Assembly (NCBI RefSeq): GCF_026343955.1
Contig: NZ_JAPKNI010000008.1
Span: 121,183 to 185,182, forward strand
Reading direction: 5' to 3'
DNA length: 64,000 nucleotides
From: Kaistia defluvii
Lineage (GTDB): Bacteria; Pseudomonadota; Alphaproteobacteria; Rhizobiales; Kaistiaceae
Shown: piece after piece, positions 35,297 to 44,115 of the stretch
How positions within the stretch are numbered: position 1 is the first letter of the stretch
How the letters are laid out: each line of letters opens with the position of its first letter
The notes under the pieces: model-generated
What the model was told of the DNA's origin: nothing
Database searches by the model: none
The model's input: the letters and a program-made list of their open reading frames with translations, nothing else
Program-made: the position numbers and the translations under genes

Positions 35297-36787
35297 ATGG
35301 CCGAGAAAGACAAGACGAACGCCTTGAAGGCGCGCCTGCCGCGTGGGCTCGTCGATCGCCATGCCGGCGCGATCAAGACGGCCGACCGGATGCTCTCCAC
35401 GATTCGGGGCGTCTACGAACTCTATGGTTTCGAGCCGGTCGAGACGCCGCTGATCGAATATACGGATTCGCTCGGCAAGTTCCTGCCCGACCAGGACCGT
35501 CCCAATGAGGGCGTCTTCTCGTTCCAGGACGATGACGAGCAGTGGCTGAGCCTGCGCTACGATCTCACCGCGCCGCTCGCCCGCTATGTCGCCGAGAATT
35601 ACGACCAGTTGCCGAAGCCCTATCGCAGCTATCGCAATGGCTGGGTGTTCCGCAACGAGAAGCCGGGTCCCGGACGTTTCCGCCAGTTCATGCAGTTCGA
35701 CGCCGATACGGTGGGCTCCGCGTCGCCGGCTGCCGATGCCGAAATGTGCATGATGATGGCCGACACGATCGAGGCGCTCGGCATCAGCCGCGGCGACTAC
35801 GTCATTCGCGTCAACAACCGCAAGGTTCTCGATGGGGTCATGGAGTCGATCGGCCTGGCGGGGCCCGAAAATGCAGGCAAGCGGCTGACAGTGCTGCGCG
35901 CCATCGACAAGCTCGACAAGTTCGGACCCGAGGGCGTCGAGCTTCTGCTCGGCGCAGGCCGCAAGGATGAAAGCGGCGACTTCACCAAGGGCGCCGGCCT
36001 CGACGAAGCCGGTGTCGCGACGGTGATGAAATATGTCGCCGCGCAATCGAGCGTCGGCAACGAGGCGACGGTCGAGAGCATCCGCCAGAATATCGGCATG
36101 GGCCCCTCCGGCGTCGAGGGGCTGAACGAGCTCGATCAGATCTCGGTCATCACCACCGCGGCCGGCTATTCGGACCGCATCAAGATCGATCCCTCGGTCG
36201 TGCGCGGCCTTGAATATTACACCGGCCCGGTCTTCGAAGCCGAGCTGCTGTTCGAGACGGTCAACGAAAAGGGCGAGCCCGCCCGCTTCGGCTCGGTCGG
36301 CGGCGGTGGCCGCTATGACGGGCTGGTGGGACGCTTCCGCAGCGAATCCATTCCGGCGACCGGTTTTTCGATCGGCGTCTCGCGACTGATGGCGGCGCTC
36401 ACCGCGCTCGGCAAGGTTTCGGCGGAGGCCGAGATCGGCCCGGTCGTGGTGACGATCTTTGATCGCGACCGCATCGGCGAATACCAGAAGATGGTCACGG
36501 AACTGCGCAACGCCGGCATCCGTGCCGAGCTCTATCTCGGCGGTTCCGGGCCGAAGGCGCAGCTCAAATATGCCGACAAGCGCAATGCGCCCTGCGTCGT
36601 CATCCAGGGCGGCGACGAGAAGGCCAAGGGTGTCATCCAGGTCAAGGATCTGGCGCTCGGCAAGCAGATGTCGGCCGAGATCACCGACAACGCCGTCTGG
36701 CGGGAAGCTCGTCCGGCGCAGGTCGAGGTGCCGGAAACGGATCTGGTCGCCGCCGTGCGCGAGATCCTGGCGCGGCAAGCGGGGTGA
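35297..36787 (+). CDS. hisS: Histidyl-tRNA synthetase
   Basis: 496 aa class II synthetase, charges tRNA-His in the cytosol. Motif 1 is near ETPLIEY, motif 2 is the [20 protein letters not shown] region, and the histidine motifs [13 protein letters not shown] and GGGGRYDGL are present. The start [18 protein letters not shown] is chosen over the 18-codon upstream extension, which is encoded by the 24-bp repeats. hisZ begins in its stop codon, forming a hisS-hisZ-hisG operon as in other rhizobia. Confidence 0.94.
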   Translation: MAEKDKTNALKARLPRGLVDRHAGAIKTADRMLSTIRGVYELYGFEPVETPLIEYTDSLGKFLPDQDRPNEGVFSFQDDDEQWLSLRYDLTAPLARYVAENYDQLPKPYRSYRNGWVFRNEKPGPGRFRQFMQFDADTVGSASPAADAEMCMMMADTIEALGISRGDYVIRVNNRKVLDGVMESIGLAGPENAGKRLTVLRAIDKLDKFGPEGVELLLGAGRKDESGDFTKGAGLDEAGVATVMKYVAAQSSVGNEATVESIRQNIGMGPSGVEGLNELDQISVITTAAGYSDRIKIDPSVVRGLEYYTGPVFEAELLFETVNEKGEPARFGSVGGGGRYDGLVGRFRSESIPATGFSIGVSRLMAALTALGKVSAEAEIGPVVVTIFDRDRIGEYQKMVTELRNAGIRAELYLGGSGPKAQLKYADKRNAPCVVIQGGDEKAKGVIQVKDLALGKQMSAEITDNAVWREARPAQVEVPETDLVAAVREILARQAG

Positions 36788-37905
36788 TGGACATGGTCGA
36801 AACGACCCGACTGCGCGTTCTTCTTTCCGAGGCAGGCTATCGCTTCGTCGAGCCGCCGATCGTCTCGGAGGCGAACGTCTTTCTCGACGTCGCCGGCGAG
36901 GATCTGCGTCGCCGCCTCTACCTGACGACCAGCGCCGATGGCCGCGAGCAGTGCCTGCGGCCGGAATTCACGATCCCGGTTTGCCTGCAGCACATCGCCA
37001 CCGGCGATGCGCACCGTGCGGCCGACTACGCCTATCTCGGCCCCGTTTTCCGCCAGCGGCCCGGCGGAGCCAATGGCGAGTTCCTGCAGGCAGGCGTCGA
37101 ATCGCTCGGCCGAACCGATCGAATCACAGCCGATGCCGACGTGCTGGCGCTGGCGCTCGATGCGGTCCGCGTCTACGGCCTCGACGAGCCGATCGTGCGG
37201 ATCGGCGACTCGGCCCTGTTTTCCGCCGTGACCGAGCAACTGGGCATTGCCGCCGTCTGGAAGCGCCGCCTGTCGCGCGCCTTCGGCGACCGCGCCCGTC
37301 TCGATGCGACGATCGCCCGTCTTTCCGCCGGCGGGTCGGCCGAGACGCCGGCGCATGCCGGGTTCCTGGCCGCCATAGACGGCACGGATCACGAGGCGGC
37401 CCACCGCATCGTCGAGGACCTGCTGTCGATCGCCGGTATCCGCGCCGTGGGCGGCCGTTCGGCCGGCGAGATCGCCGACCGTTTCCTGGAGCAGTCGGCG
37501 CTGGCCGCCGGCGGCGGGCTCGACGAGCGCGCGCAGGCGGTGCTGGGTCGCTTCCTCGGCATCGTCGGCAAGCCAGCCGTCGTTCTGGACGATCTGAAGT
37601 CGCTGGCGCGCGATGAGAAGCTTGGCATCGAGGCGTCGGTCGAAGGGTTCGAAAAGCGGAGCGAAGGATTGGCGCGGCGCGGCATCGATCTGGAGCGGCT
37701 CGACTTCGCCGCCGATTTCGGCCGCCGTCTCGACTACTATTCCGGTTTCGTCTTCGAGATCTATGACAAGGCGCTTCCGGCTGGCCAGCAGGTGGTCGGC
37801 GGAGGCCGCTATGACCGGCTGATGCCGCTGCTCGGCGCCAAGTCCACTGTGCCCGCCGTCGGCTTCGCCCTCTGGCTTGATCGCGTCAAGGGAGAAGCGG
37901 CATGA
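36787..37905 (+). CDS. hisZ: ATP phosphoribosyltransferase regulatory subunit HisZ
   Basis: 372 aa, a histidyl-tRNA synthetase-like domain without the anticodon-binding part and without charging activity. Family marks are [34 protein letters not shown], and [16 protein letters not shown] with GGGRYDRL. In short HisG systems it brings feedback inhibition by histidine. Start 36787 overlaps the hisS stop by one base (TGATG). Confidence 0.88.
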   Translation: MDMVETTRLRVLLSEAGYRFVEPPIVSEANVFLDVAGEDLRRRLYLTTSADGREQCLRPEFTIPVCLQHIATGDAHRAADYAYLGPVFRQRPGGANGEFLQAGVESLGRTDRITADADVLALALDAVRVYGLDEPIVRIGDSALFSAVTEQLGIAAVWKRRLSRAFGDRARLDATIARLSAGGSAETPAHAGFLAAIDGTDHEAAHRIVEDLLSIAGIRAVGGRSAGEIADRFLEQSALAAGGGLDERAQAVLGRFLGIVGKPAVVLDDLKSLARDEKLGIEASVEGFEKRSEGLARRGIDLERLDFAADFGRRLDYYSGFVFEIYDKALPAGQQVVGGGRYDRLMPLLGAKSTVPAVGFALWLDRVKGEAA

Positions 37906-38888
37906 CCGACGCCCCCCTCGTTCTCGCCGTCCCCTCCAAGGGGCGGTTGCAGGAAAACGCCAACGCGTTCTTTGCCCGCGCCGGCCTGCCGGTCGTGCAG
38001 CAGGGCAGCGAGCGCTCCTATCGCGGCCGCATCGGCGGCCTGCCCGACGTCGAGGTCGCTTTCCTCTCGGCCTCCGAGATCACCCGCGAACTGGCCGCCG
38101 GCTCCGTGCATCTGGGGATCACGGGCCGCGACCTGGTCGAGGAGGAAGTCTCCGATTTCGCCCAGCGCCTCGATCTGGTGCTGCCGCTCGGATTCGGCCA
38201 CGCCGACGTCGTGGTCGCCGTGCCCGAGGCCTGGATCGATGTCCGCTGCATGGCCGATCTCGACGATGTCGCGGCCGATTTCCGCTCGCGCCACAGCCGC
38301 TGGCTGACCGTCGCCACCAAATACGTCAACCTGACCCGGCGCTTCTTCACCCACCACGGCATTGCCGATTACCGGATCGTGGAAAGCCTTGGCGCGACCG
38401 AGGGCGCGCCGGCATCGGGCGCCGCCGACCTGATCGTCGACATCACCTCGACGGGCTCCACGCTCGCGGCCAACGCGCTGAAGATCGTCGGCGACGGCGT
38501 CATCCTGCAGTCCGAGGCACATCTGGTCGCCAGCCTCTCCGCCACGTGGAGCGGCGCGGCGCGTGGCGCCCTTCGCACCATCATCGACCGCATCGAGGCG
38601 GAATCGGCCGGGCGTTCCCTGCGCGAGATCCGGGCCGACGTCGCCGATGCGGAAGGGGCTGCCAAGGTCGCTGCCGATCGGTTCGGCGCGACCACGCCGT
38701 TCGGCATACCCTCGGGGCACTTGTTGCTGCATTGCCCAGCCGCCAAGGTCTATGCCTGCGCCGAATGGCTCCGCACCGGCGCCGGCGCCCGTACCGTGGC
38801 CGTTTCGCGGCTCGACACGGTGTTCTCTGCCACGAGCCCGCTGGCCGAGCACCTGCTGGGCCGCATCGACGGCCGCGCCCTGGCCTGA
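37902..38888 (+). CDS. hisG: ATP phosphoribosyltransferase HisG
   Basis: 328 aa; first step of histidine synthesis (ATP + PRPP). Visible: [44 protein letters not shown] and [17 protein letters not shown], the PRPP-binding loop. It overlaps hisZ by four bases. It is about 100 aa longer than catalytic HisG of the short class but with a C-terminus unlike the E. coli regulatory domain; this length is usual in rhizobia that also have HisZ. Confidence 0.93.
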   Translation: MTDAPLVLAVPSKGRLQENANAFFARAGLPVVQQGSERSYRGRIGGLPDVEVAFLSASEITRELAAGSVHLGITGRDLVEEEVSDFAQRLDLVLPLGFGHADVVVAVPEAWIDVRCMADLDDVAADFRSRHSRWLTVATKYVNLTRRFFTHHGIADYRIVESLGATEGAPASGAADLIVDITSTGSTLAANALKIVGDGVILQSEAHLVASLSATWSGAARGALRTIIDRIEAESAGRSLREIRADVADAEGAAKVAADRFGATTPFGIPSGHLLLHCPAAKVYACAEWLRTGAGARTVAVSRLDTVFSATSPLAEHLLGRIDGRALA

Positions 38889-38898
38889 ACCGGCATCT

Positions 38899-38923
38899 TC
38901 ACCGCGCCGGTCAGGCGCGGTGA
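38899..38923 (+). terminator. Hairpin at the end of the his operon
   Basis: TCACCGCGCC (38899-38908), loop GGTCA, GGCGCGGTGA (38914-38923); no T-run, so factor-dependent or weak. Confidence 0.45.
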
Positions 38924-38957
38924 CCGCGCAGAGCGCTGGGGATCGTCATGCAGGGAC

Positions 38958-38993
38958 TGCATTGCTGCGTTGCAACATAGTCGTTTGCAATGC
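38958..38993. promoter_or_regulatory. TGCA-rich motif cluster like the phasin-region palindrome
   Basis: TGCATTGC (38958-38965), GTTGCAAC (38969-38976) and TTTGCAATGC (38984-38993) lie just upstream of the 52-aa gene. TTGCAATGC shares its core with the long palindrome at 189-223, so the same regulator, probably PhaR, may bind here. Confidence 0.45.
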
Positions 38994-39044
38994 GGGAGGA
39001 ACAGCTTACCTTTGCGTTATCACCCACCAAAGGGAGACACGCAG

Positions 39045-39203
39045 ATGTTCAAGTCCTTGAAGAAGTTCCGCCGCAGCTGGTCGGAATATGTCAATTTCGA
39101 CCCCGAAGCCGCGCAGCTCGCCCAGGCCGGCGATCTGATCGACCTGGAAATGATCCAGCGCGACCTCGACCGTCGCGGTCGTCGTTCCTACGGCGGCTAC
39201 TGA
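39045..39203 (+). CDS. Small basic protein of 52 aa, unknown function
   Basis: 52 aa: FKSLKKFRRSWSEYVNFDP, then an Ala/Gln helix, then LIDLEMIQRDLDRRGRRS and a Tyr/Gly end. The LIDLExxxRxLDRR part resembles short DUF3563-type proteins, but the match is loose. GGGAG is 7 bases upstream of the ATG, so translation is credible. Its promoter region holds TGCA motifs like those near the phasins. It overlaps the convergent tag gene by 7 bases. Confidence 0.7.
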   Translation: MFKSLKKFRRSWSEYVNFDPEAAQLAQAGDLIDLEMIQRDLDRRGRRSYGGY

Positions 39204-39850
39204 GACGCCGAGGCTTTGCCTGGCAGCTTGAGTTCATAGCGCATGCGCGTCGCCTCGGCGCGACAGTGACAGCCCTCGACGTGGTCGTTGACCAGCCCCA
39301 TCGCTTGCATGAAGGCATAGACGGTGGTTGGCCCGACAAAGTTCCAGCCGCGTCGCTTGAGATCCTTCGACAGCCGCACCGAAGTCGGTGACGTGCTGTT
39401 CGCCGTGAGGCTTGCCTTGTCGAACGCATCCGGCCGTTCGCTCGCCGGCGGCTCGAAACTCCACACATAGGCTGCGATCGAGCCTTCGCTTTCGATCAGT
39501 TCCAGCGCGCGTCGGGCATTGTTGATCGTCGAGACGATCTTGCCGCGATGGCGCACGATGCCGGGATCGGCGAGCAGCCGGGCGATGTCCTCGTCGCCGA
39601 ATTGCGCCACCTTCGCCGGCTCGAAATTGGCGAAAGCCTGGCGGAATGTCTCGCGCTTGCGCAGGATCGTCAGCCAGGACAGACCCGACTGGAAGCCTTC
39701 GAGACAGAGCTTCTCGAACAGGCGGCGGTCATCCGTGACCGGTCTTCCCCATTCCTGATCATGATAGGCCTGGTACTCGGCGGTTCCGTTTGACCACCAG
39801 CAGCGGGGAACGCCGTCTTCGCCGGCGAGGATGCCATCGGGCAGGGACAT
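39197..39850 (-). CDS. tag: DNA-3-methyladenine glycosylase I
   Basis: 217 aa; removes 3-methyladenine from alkylated DNA by base excision. The protein has RCWWSNGTAEYQAYHDQEWG, FEKLCLEGFQSGLSWLTIL, FVGPTTVYAFMQAMGLVNDH and CHCRAEA; the Cys and His pairs (C in RCWW, H in YHDQEW, H in NDHVEG, C in CHC) match the structural zinc site of E. coli Tag. Length is near 187-220 of the family. Confidence 0.92.
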   Translation of the reverse strand: MSLPDGILAGEDGVPRCWWSNGTAEYQAYHDQEWGRPVTDDRRLFEKLCLEGFQSGLSWLTILRKRETFRQAFANFEPAKVAQFGDEDIARLLADPGIVRHRGKIVSTINNARRALELIESEGSIAAYVWSFEPPASERPDAFDKASLTANSTSPTSVRLSKDLKRRGWNFVGPTTVYAFMQAMGLVNDHVEGCHCRAEATRMRYELKLPGKASASQ

Positions 39851-40128
39851 GGGACTCTCGAAGTTCGCTTTTTGTTCCCGGAACTTTTACGACTGTCCAT
39901 GGTGCGAGGGCAAGGCCCATCCTTGCAACGAAATCGCGCTTGCGTTGTTAACGCTCCGTTAGCCCTTCGTTCACCATCCCGATGGGCGGCCAGACCGCTT
40001 CACCTTTCCTTTGCCTGCTTTATCTAGCGTTCGGGAAAGGGGCTTACGGAGCGGCCCGAGCCGACCGGTCGCGACGCCGCAACGATCGATCTATCCTGCC
40101 CAACCCGCGCAACTCATTCGAGGCGTCC

Positions 40129-40821
40129 ATGCGTAGTCCGCTGCAAAGAACCGTCCTCGCCGGCCTCGCCCTTCTCGGGCTGGCCGCAATCCCCGACGCC
40201 GCCCAGGCCTATGACCGCTACAGTCCGCGTCCGCCGGTGATGTATCCGGAGGAGGGGGAGGCCTGGTGGATGGAGCGGCCAACCTATGGCGCACCCCGGC
40301 GCTCGCGCGGGGCGGCGGAGACGGTGGGCCTGATGCCACGTTCGGAACGGCCGACCGGTCGCAAGTCGCGCCAGTTCGATCCCGCCTTCCTGCCGGCCAT
40401 CGTCGAGTATGACGGTTCGGAACGGCCCGGCACCATCGTGATCGATACCGGGTCGCGCTACCTCTATCTGGTCGAGGGTGATGGCACGGCGCGTCGCTAT
40501 GGCGTCGGCGTCGGCAAGCCCGGCTTCGAGTGGGCGGGCGCCCATACCATCACGCGCAAGGCGGAATGGCCGAGCTGGACGCCGCCGGCGGAAATGCGCG
40601 CCAGGCGGCCCGGCCTCCCGGTGCGCATGGAGGGCGGACTCGACAATCCGCTCGGCTCGCGCGCGCTCTATCTTGGTTCGTCGCTCTACCGCATCCATGG
40701 TTCGAATGAGCCCTGGTCGATCGGCAAGGCGGTTTCATCGGGCTGCATCCGCATGCGCAACCAGGATGTCGAGGATCTCTACGAGCGGGTCGGCGTCGGC
40801 ACCCGGGTCGTCGTGCGCTAG
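40129..40821 (+). CDS. L,D-transpeptidase (YkuD/ErfK family), secreted, second copy
   Basis: 230 aa, signal peptide in the first 27 residues (TVLAGLALLGLAAIPDAAQA). Residues about 28-105 are a Pro/Arg-rich linker (YDRYSPRPPVMYPEEGE, RPTGRKSRQ), longer than in the 31875 copy. The YkuD domain keeps RYGVGVGKPGFEWAG, WPSWTPPAEM, IHGSNEPWSIG and SSGCIRMRNQDVEDLY with the active-site Cys. GAGG is 6 bases before the ATG at 40129. Confidence 0.9.
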   Translation: MRSPLQRTVLAGLALLGLAAIPDAAQAYDRYSPRPPVMYPEEGEAWWMERPTYGAPRRSRGAAETVGLMPRSERPTGRKSRQFDPAFLPAIVEYDGSERPGTIVIDTGSRYLYLVEGDGTARRYGVGVGKPGFEWAGAHTITRKAEWPSWTPPAEMRARRPGLPVRMEGGLDNPLGSRALYLGSSLYRIHGSNEPWSIGKAVSSGCIRMRNQDVEDLYERVGVGTRVVVR

Positions 40822-40832
40822 CGGCAGGCATG

Positions 40833-40856
40833 AAAAAGGGGGCCTCGGCCCCCTTT
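40833..40856. terminator. Bidirectional terminator between transpeptidase and lipoprotein genes
   Basis: 9-bp stem AAAGGGGGC (40835-40843), loop CTCG, GCCCCCTTT (40848-40856). The A-run before it becomes a T-run for the minus-strand gene. Confidence 0.8.
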
Positions 40857-40878
40857 GCATGTCGTTCGCGCGTCCGGC

Positions 40879-41481
40879 CTAGAAGGGCCAGAGCTTGCTG
40901 ACGTCGAATTTCTTCTTCGTCTTCTCGGGCTCGGTCATCGGCGCGTTCGGATCCGCGGCGCGATAGGCGACGGGCGGCTCGGTCAGATATTTGCGCTTCG
41001 GCGTGCCGTCGGCATTGACCGAACCGGACTTGCCGGCGTGCAGGTCATTCCAGGCCTTCTTGCCTTCGGCCTTGCGGGCCTCGGAATATTCCTCCTCGCG
41101 GCGGCTGAAGCTGGTCTGGCCAGGCGCCAGGCGCAGATTGGGCGCGCCTTCGCTGTTCGGAGCGACGGCGTCGTTCTCGCGCTTTTTGCGGCGGGCAACG
41201 TCCAGATCCTTGGGCCAGTTCGGATCATTGACGGCCGCGACCGTCTGTCCCGGCGGGGGGAGGGACTTGGACGGCGGAACGACGATGCCGCCGCGCGGCT
41301 TGTAGTCGATCGGCGGCTTGTCCTCGCTGCCAAGGCTGGCGATGCTCATGACGTCCGTCAGCGTTTGCGTCTCGGGCGATACGCCTGTGCCGTAGGTCGT
41401 GCCGGAGCAGCCCGCGAGGGCGGCCAGAACGAGGGCTCCCGCAGGGAGAACCAGATAACGCTGAACAGTCGAAGCGGGCAT
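40879..41481 (-). CDS. Putative lipoprotein, unknown function
   Basis: 200 aa. The N-terminus LVLPAGALVLAALAGCSG carries a lipobox (LAGC) for signal peptidase II, so it should be a lipid-anchored envelope protein. The rest is polar and low in structure: IASLGSEDKPPIDYKPRGG, VPPSKSLPPPGQ, many Lys/Arg/Pro, ending FDVSKLWPF. It resembles short Pro-rich lipoproteins found across rhizobia; no function is known. Monocistronic. Confidence 0.75.
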   Translation of the reverse strand: MPASTVQRYLVLPAGALVLAALAGCSGTTYGTGVSPETQTLTDVMSIASLGSEDKPPIDYKPRGGIVVPPSKSLPPPGQTVAAVNDPNWPKDLDVARRKKRENDAVAPNSEGAPNLRLAPGQTSFSRREEEYSEARKAEGKKAWNDLHAGKSGSVNADGTPKRKYLTEPPVAYRAADPNAPMTEPEKTKKKFDVSKLWPF

Positions 41482-41586
41482 GTCGATCGATCACTCCTGG
41501 GCGCGCTCGAATCGGCACACCTTAGCCTGTACCGTTGTTAAACGCAGAAAAGCAGGCAAAATTCCGGCACGGTCGTGCGCGCTCTT

Positions 41587-42624
41587 TTATCGGATCGGGT
41601 CTGCCGGGGCAACCAGCGGCGATGGCGCGACGGAGGCAAGCCGCTGATCCAGCGCCGTTCCGGGGCCCGCCGTGGCGAGAACGCGGCGCGCATCGAGCGA
41701 ATCCCGGTCCATCTGCTCGATCAGCGCGTCGATGCTGTCGAAGCGCGCCTCGGGGCGAAGAAAGGCGTGAAAGGTTACGATTACGCTCTCGTCGTAGAGC
41801 TGCTCGTGGAAATCGAACACATGGACTTCCAGCAGTACGGCGCCATTGTCGAAGGTCGGCCGGCGGCCATAGCTGGCGACCGCGTGGTGCACGCTGCCAT
41901 CGGCGCGGGTGAGGGTGACGGCGTAGATTCCGAGCGCCAGGCCGCAATCGGTCGGGAGGCGGATATTCGCGGTGGGATAGCCGAGTTCGCGGCCGCGCTT
42001 GTCACCGTGCTGGACCGGGCCGGTGACGAACCAGCGATAGCCGAGCTCGGCATTGGCCGCCTCGATCGATCCCTGTTCGAGGCAACGCCGCACGCGGCTC
42101 GAGGAAAAGGCGTCGCCATGCTCGTCCATGACGGCGCCAAGCACGGACAGGGTGAAGCCACGGCGCACGCCCTCATGCGCCAGAAAGGCCGGAGACCCCT
42201 GCCGGTCATGGCCGAAATGAAAATCATGGCCAATGATGGCGGCCGAAATCCCGAGTTGCCGGATCAGGACGGTGTCGACGAAGTCGCTGGCGGTGGTCTT
42301 CGCGAACTGCGGGTCGAAATTGACGACCACGATGCCGTCCAGCCCGAACGCGGCCGCGATTCGCGCCTTCGCTTCGACGGGGGTCAGCCGGAACAGCGGC
42401 GCGTCGGGGCGGAAGACGCTGCGGGGATGCGGCTCGAAGGTCAGCAGCAGGGCGGGTGTGTGATGGGCGTCCGCCTCGCTGCGCGCGGCTTCGAGCAGGG
42501 CCTGGTGGCCACGATGCATGCCGTCGAAATTGCCGATGGCGATGGCGCTTCGGCGGTAATCCGGGGGAAGGGCATCCAGCGGAAAGATCCGGGCGGGCGG
42601 CAGGGGCGCGTTGGCGCTCGTCAT
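41587..42624 (-). CDS. ribF: Bifunctional riboflavin kinase/FMN adenylyltransferase
   Basis: 345 aa; makes FMN and then FAD. The N-terminal nucleotidyltransferase has AIGNFDGMHRGHQAL and VIGHDFHFGHDRQG; the C-terminal flavokinase has RGRELGYPTANI and LGIYAVTL and VASYGRRPTFDNGAVLLEVHVFDF. The length is usual for RibF (about 310-350). It follows the HAD phosphatase gene on the same strand with a 138-base gap. Confidence 0.92.
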   Translation of the reverse strand: MTSANAPLPPARIFPLDALPPDYRRSAIAIGNFDGMHRGHQALLEAARSEADAHHTPALLLTFEPHPRSVFRPDAPLFRLTPVEAKARIAAAFGLDGIVVVNFDPQFAKTTASDFVDTVLIRQLGISAAIIGHDFHFGHDRQGSPAFLAHEGVRRGFTLSVLGAVMDEHGDAFSSSRVRRCLEQGSIEAANAELGYRWFVTGPVQHGDKRGRELGYPTANIRLPTDCGLALGIYAVTLTRADGSVHHAVASYGRRPTFDNGAVLLEVHVFDFHEQLYDESVIVTFHAFLRPEARFDSIDALIEQMDRDSLDARRVLATAGPGTALDQRLASVAPSPLVAPADPIR

Positions 42625-42762
42625 GATGGCTCCCGTTGAGCCGGCCGGTTGGGCAAGGGCGGCTGCGGCCGGAAATTGGCCTCTCGCTCGAACAGGGTCA
42701 AGCTGCGACTTTCTGCGGAGAGAGCGGCATGGGCGCCGGCAGGCGCGGCGCCCATCGTCCGG

Positions 42763-43635
42763 CTACCAGGTGAGGTGGGGGACGAATGCCCGCGCGCCAA
42801 GGTTCTTTTCGTCGAGGAAGCGGTGCACCGCCGTGGCCTCCGGGGATTCCGTCGGGCCGAAGCTGGCCGAATGGATGCCGCCGGTGACGAACAGCACGTC
42901 GAGGTTCTGGTCGCAGGCGCCGCGCAGGTCGGTCGGTGCGCCATCGCCGATCGCGATGACTGCGTCCCGGGCGATCGGCCCGCCGCGGATCGCCTCGGCC
43001 TTCTTCAGCGCCGCCTCGTAGATCGGCGCGTTGGGCTTGCCGGCGACGTAGCTGGTGCCGCCGATCGCCTTGTAGCGCTCGGCGAGCGAGCCGGCGCACC
43101 AGACGAAGCGGTCGCCGCGTTCGACGACGATGTCGGGATTGGCACAGATCATCGGCAGGCCGCGCCGGTGCCAGGCGGCAAAGCGCTCGGCATAATCGTC
43201 CGGCGTCTCCACCGTGTCGTCGAACAGGCCGGTGCAGGAAATCAGCTCCGCGTCGCCTTCGCCCACGAACTGCAGCTCGAGGCCGTCATAGAGTGTCTTC
43301 TCGCGCTCGCTGCCGACATGGAACGTCTTGGCCGATCCGCGCTCGACCAGGAGCGCGCGGGTGACGTCGCCGGAGGTGACGATCGCGTCGTAGCAATCCG
43401 GACTCACGCCCAGCGTCCCCATCTGTTCGACGATGAAATGGCTGGTGCGCGGCGCATTGGTGATCAGCACGACGGTGCCGCCCTGCGCGCGATAGCGCGC
43501 CAGCGCATCGCAGGCGGGCGCAAACGATCGCACGCCATTGTGGATGACACCCCAGACGTCACAGAGGACGGCACGATACTGGGCGGCGAGCTCCGACAGG
43601 CCGGAGACAGCGATGGGCGAAGTCGTATTGGTCAT
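42763..43635 (-). CDS. HAD-superfamily class IIA phosphatase
   Basis: 290 aa. Motif I is DVWGVIHNG, motif II VLITNAPRTS, the Lys is in YVAGKPNAPIYE, and motif IV is IAIGDGAPTDLRGA with NLDVLFVTGGIHS. It belongs to the NagD/class IIA subgroup often found beside ribF in alphaproteobacteria; natural substrate unknown, possibly a small phosphorylated metabolite. Confidence 0.85.
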   Translation of the reverse strand: MTNTTSPIAVSGLSELAAQYRAVLCDVWGVIHNGVRSFAPACDALARYRAQGGTVVLITNAPRTSHFIVEQMGTLGVSPDCYDAIVTSGDVTRALLVERGSAKTFHVGSEREKTLYDGLELQFVGEGDAELISCTGLFDDTVETPDDYAERFAAWHRRGLPMICANPDIVVERGDRFVWCAGSLAERYKAIGGTSYVAGKPNAPIYEAALKKAEAIRGGPIARDAVIAIGDGAPTDLRGACDQNLDVLFVTGGIHSASFGPTESPEATAVHRFLDEKNLGARAFVPHLTW

Positions 43636-44115
43636 AGGCGGGGCGTATTGCTTCCGCTCGCAAGGGTCAAGCTCAGGCCTGCCGGATTACGGCCGGGCTG
43701 GATGAATTTGGCGTCGATTGCCAGCCGGCGCGGTGCCTTCCCTGCCAGGCGCCCGACGCGGCTTGTGTTGCGGACGTGTCGCTTGTTCTGTTTCAAACAC
43801 CGATTTTGCGCCGTCCGGCCTTGATCTCGACAAGAAAACGCGGTGGGGTTGCGTAGCGTCAACTGGGCCCAAACATGGGGAATTTCGGTTTTCTCCATTC
43901 GGCTCGTGCCAAGTCCATGTTACCCAATCGGGTGAGCTTTTGGATATGCCGGGGCAGTTAACTGCTTTCTTTCGCCCCTGGATTGTTCCGGGGGGACAAT
44001 GTTGTGCTTGAGCGCCCCGAGCGGCGCAAGATGACCGGCTTCGGGCGGCCGGGCGGTATTGTCCTGTCGATGGGACAGAGGCGACGTCAACTTGTGCAGG
44101 AGATAGGGAAGGGTC
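43636..44115. other. Long intergenic regulatory region upstream of the TPR pair
   Basis: 480 bases without a convincing gene, and with lower GC content than the flanks around 43780-43990. It holds a perfect palindrome GCAGTTAACTGC (43954-43965) and a hairpin CCCCTGGA/TCCGGGGG (43975-43994, one T:G pair). No sigma-54 (GG-N10-GC) site was recognised. Confidence 0.55.
43954..43965. promoter_or_regulatory. 12-bp perfect palindrome upstream of TPR pair
   Basis: GCAGTTAACTGC, about 150 bases before the first TPR gene, inside an AT-richer patch. Candidate operator of unknown regulator. Confidence 0.4.
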
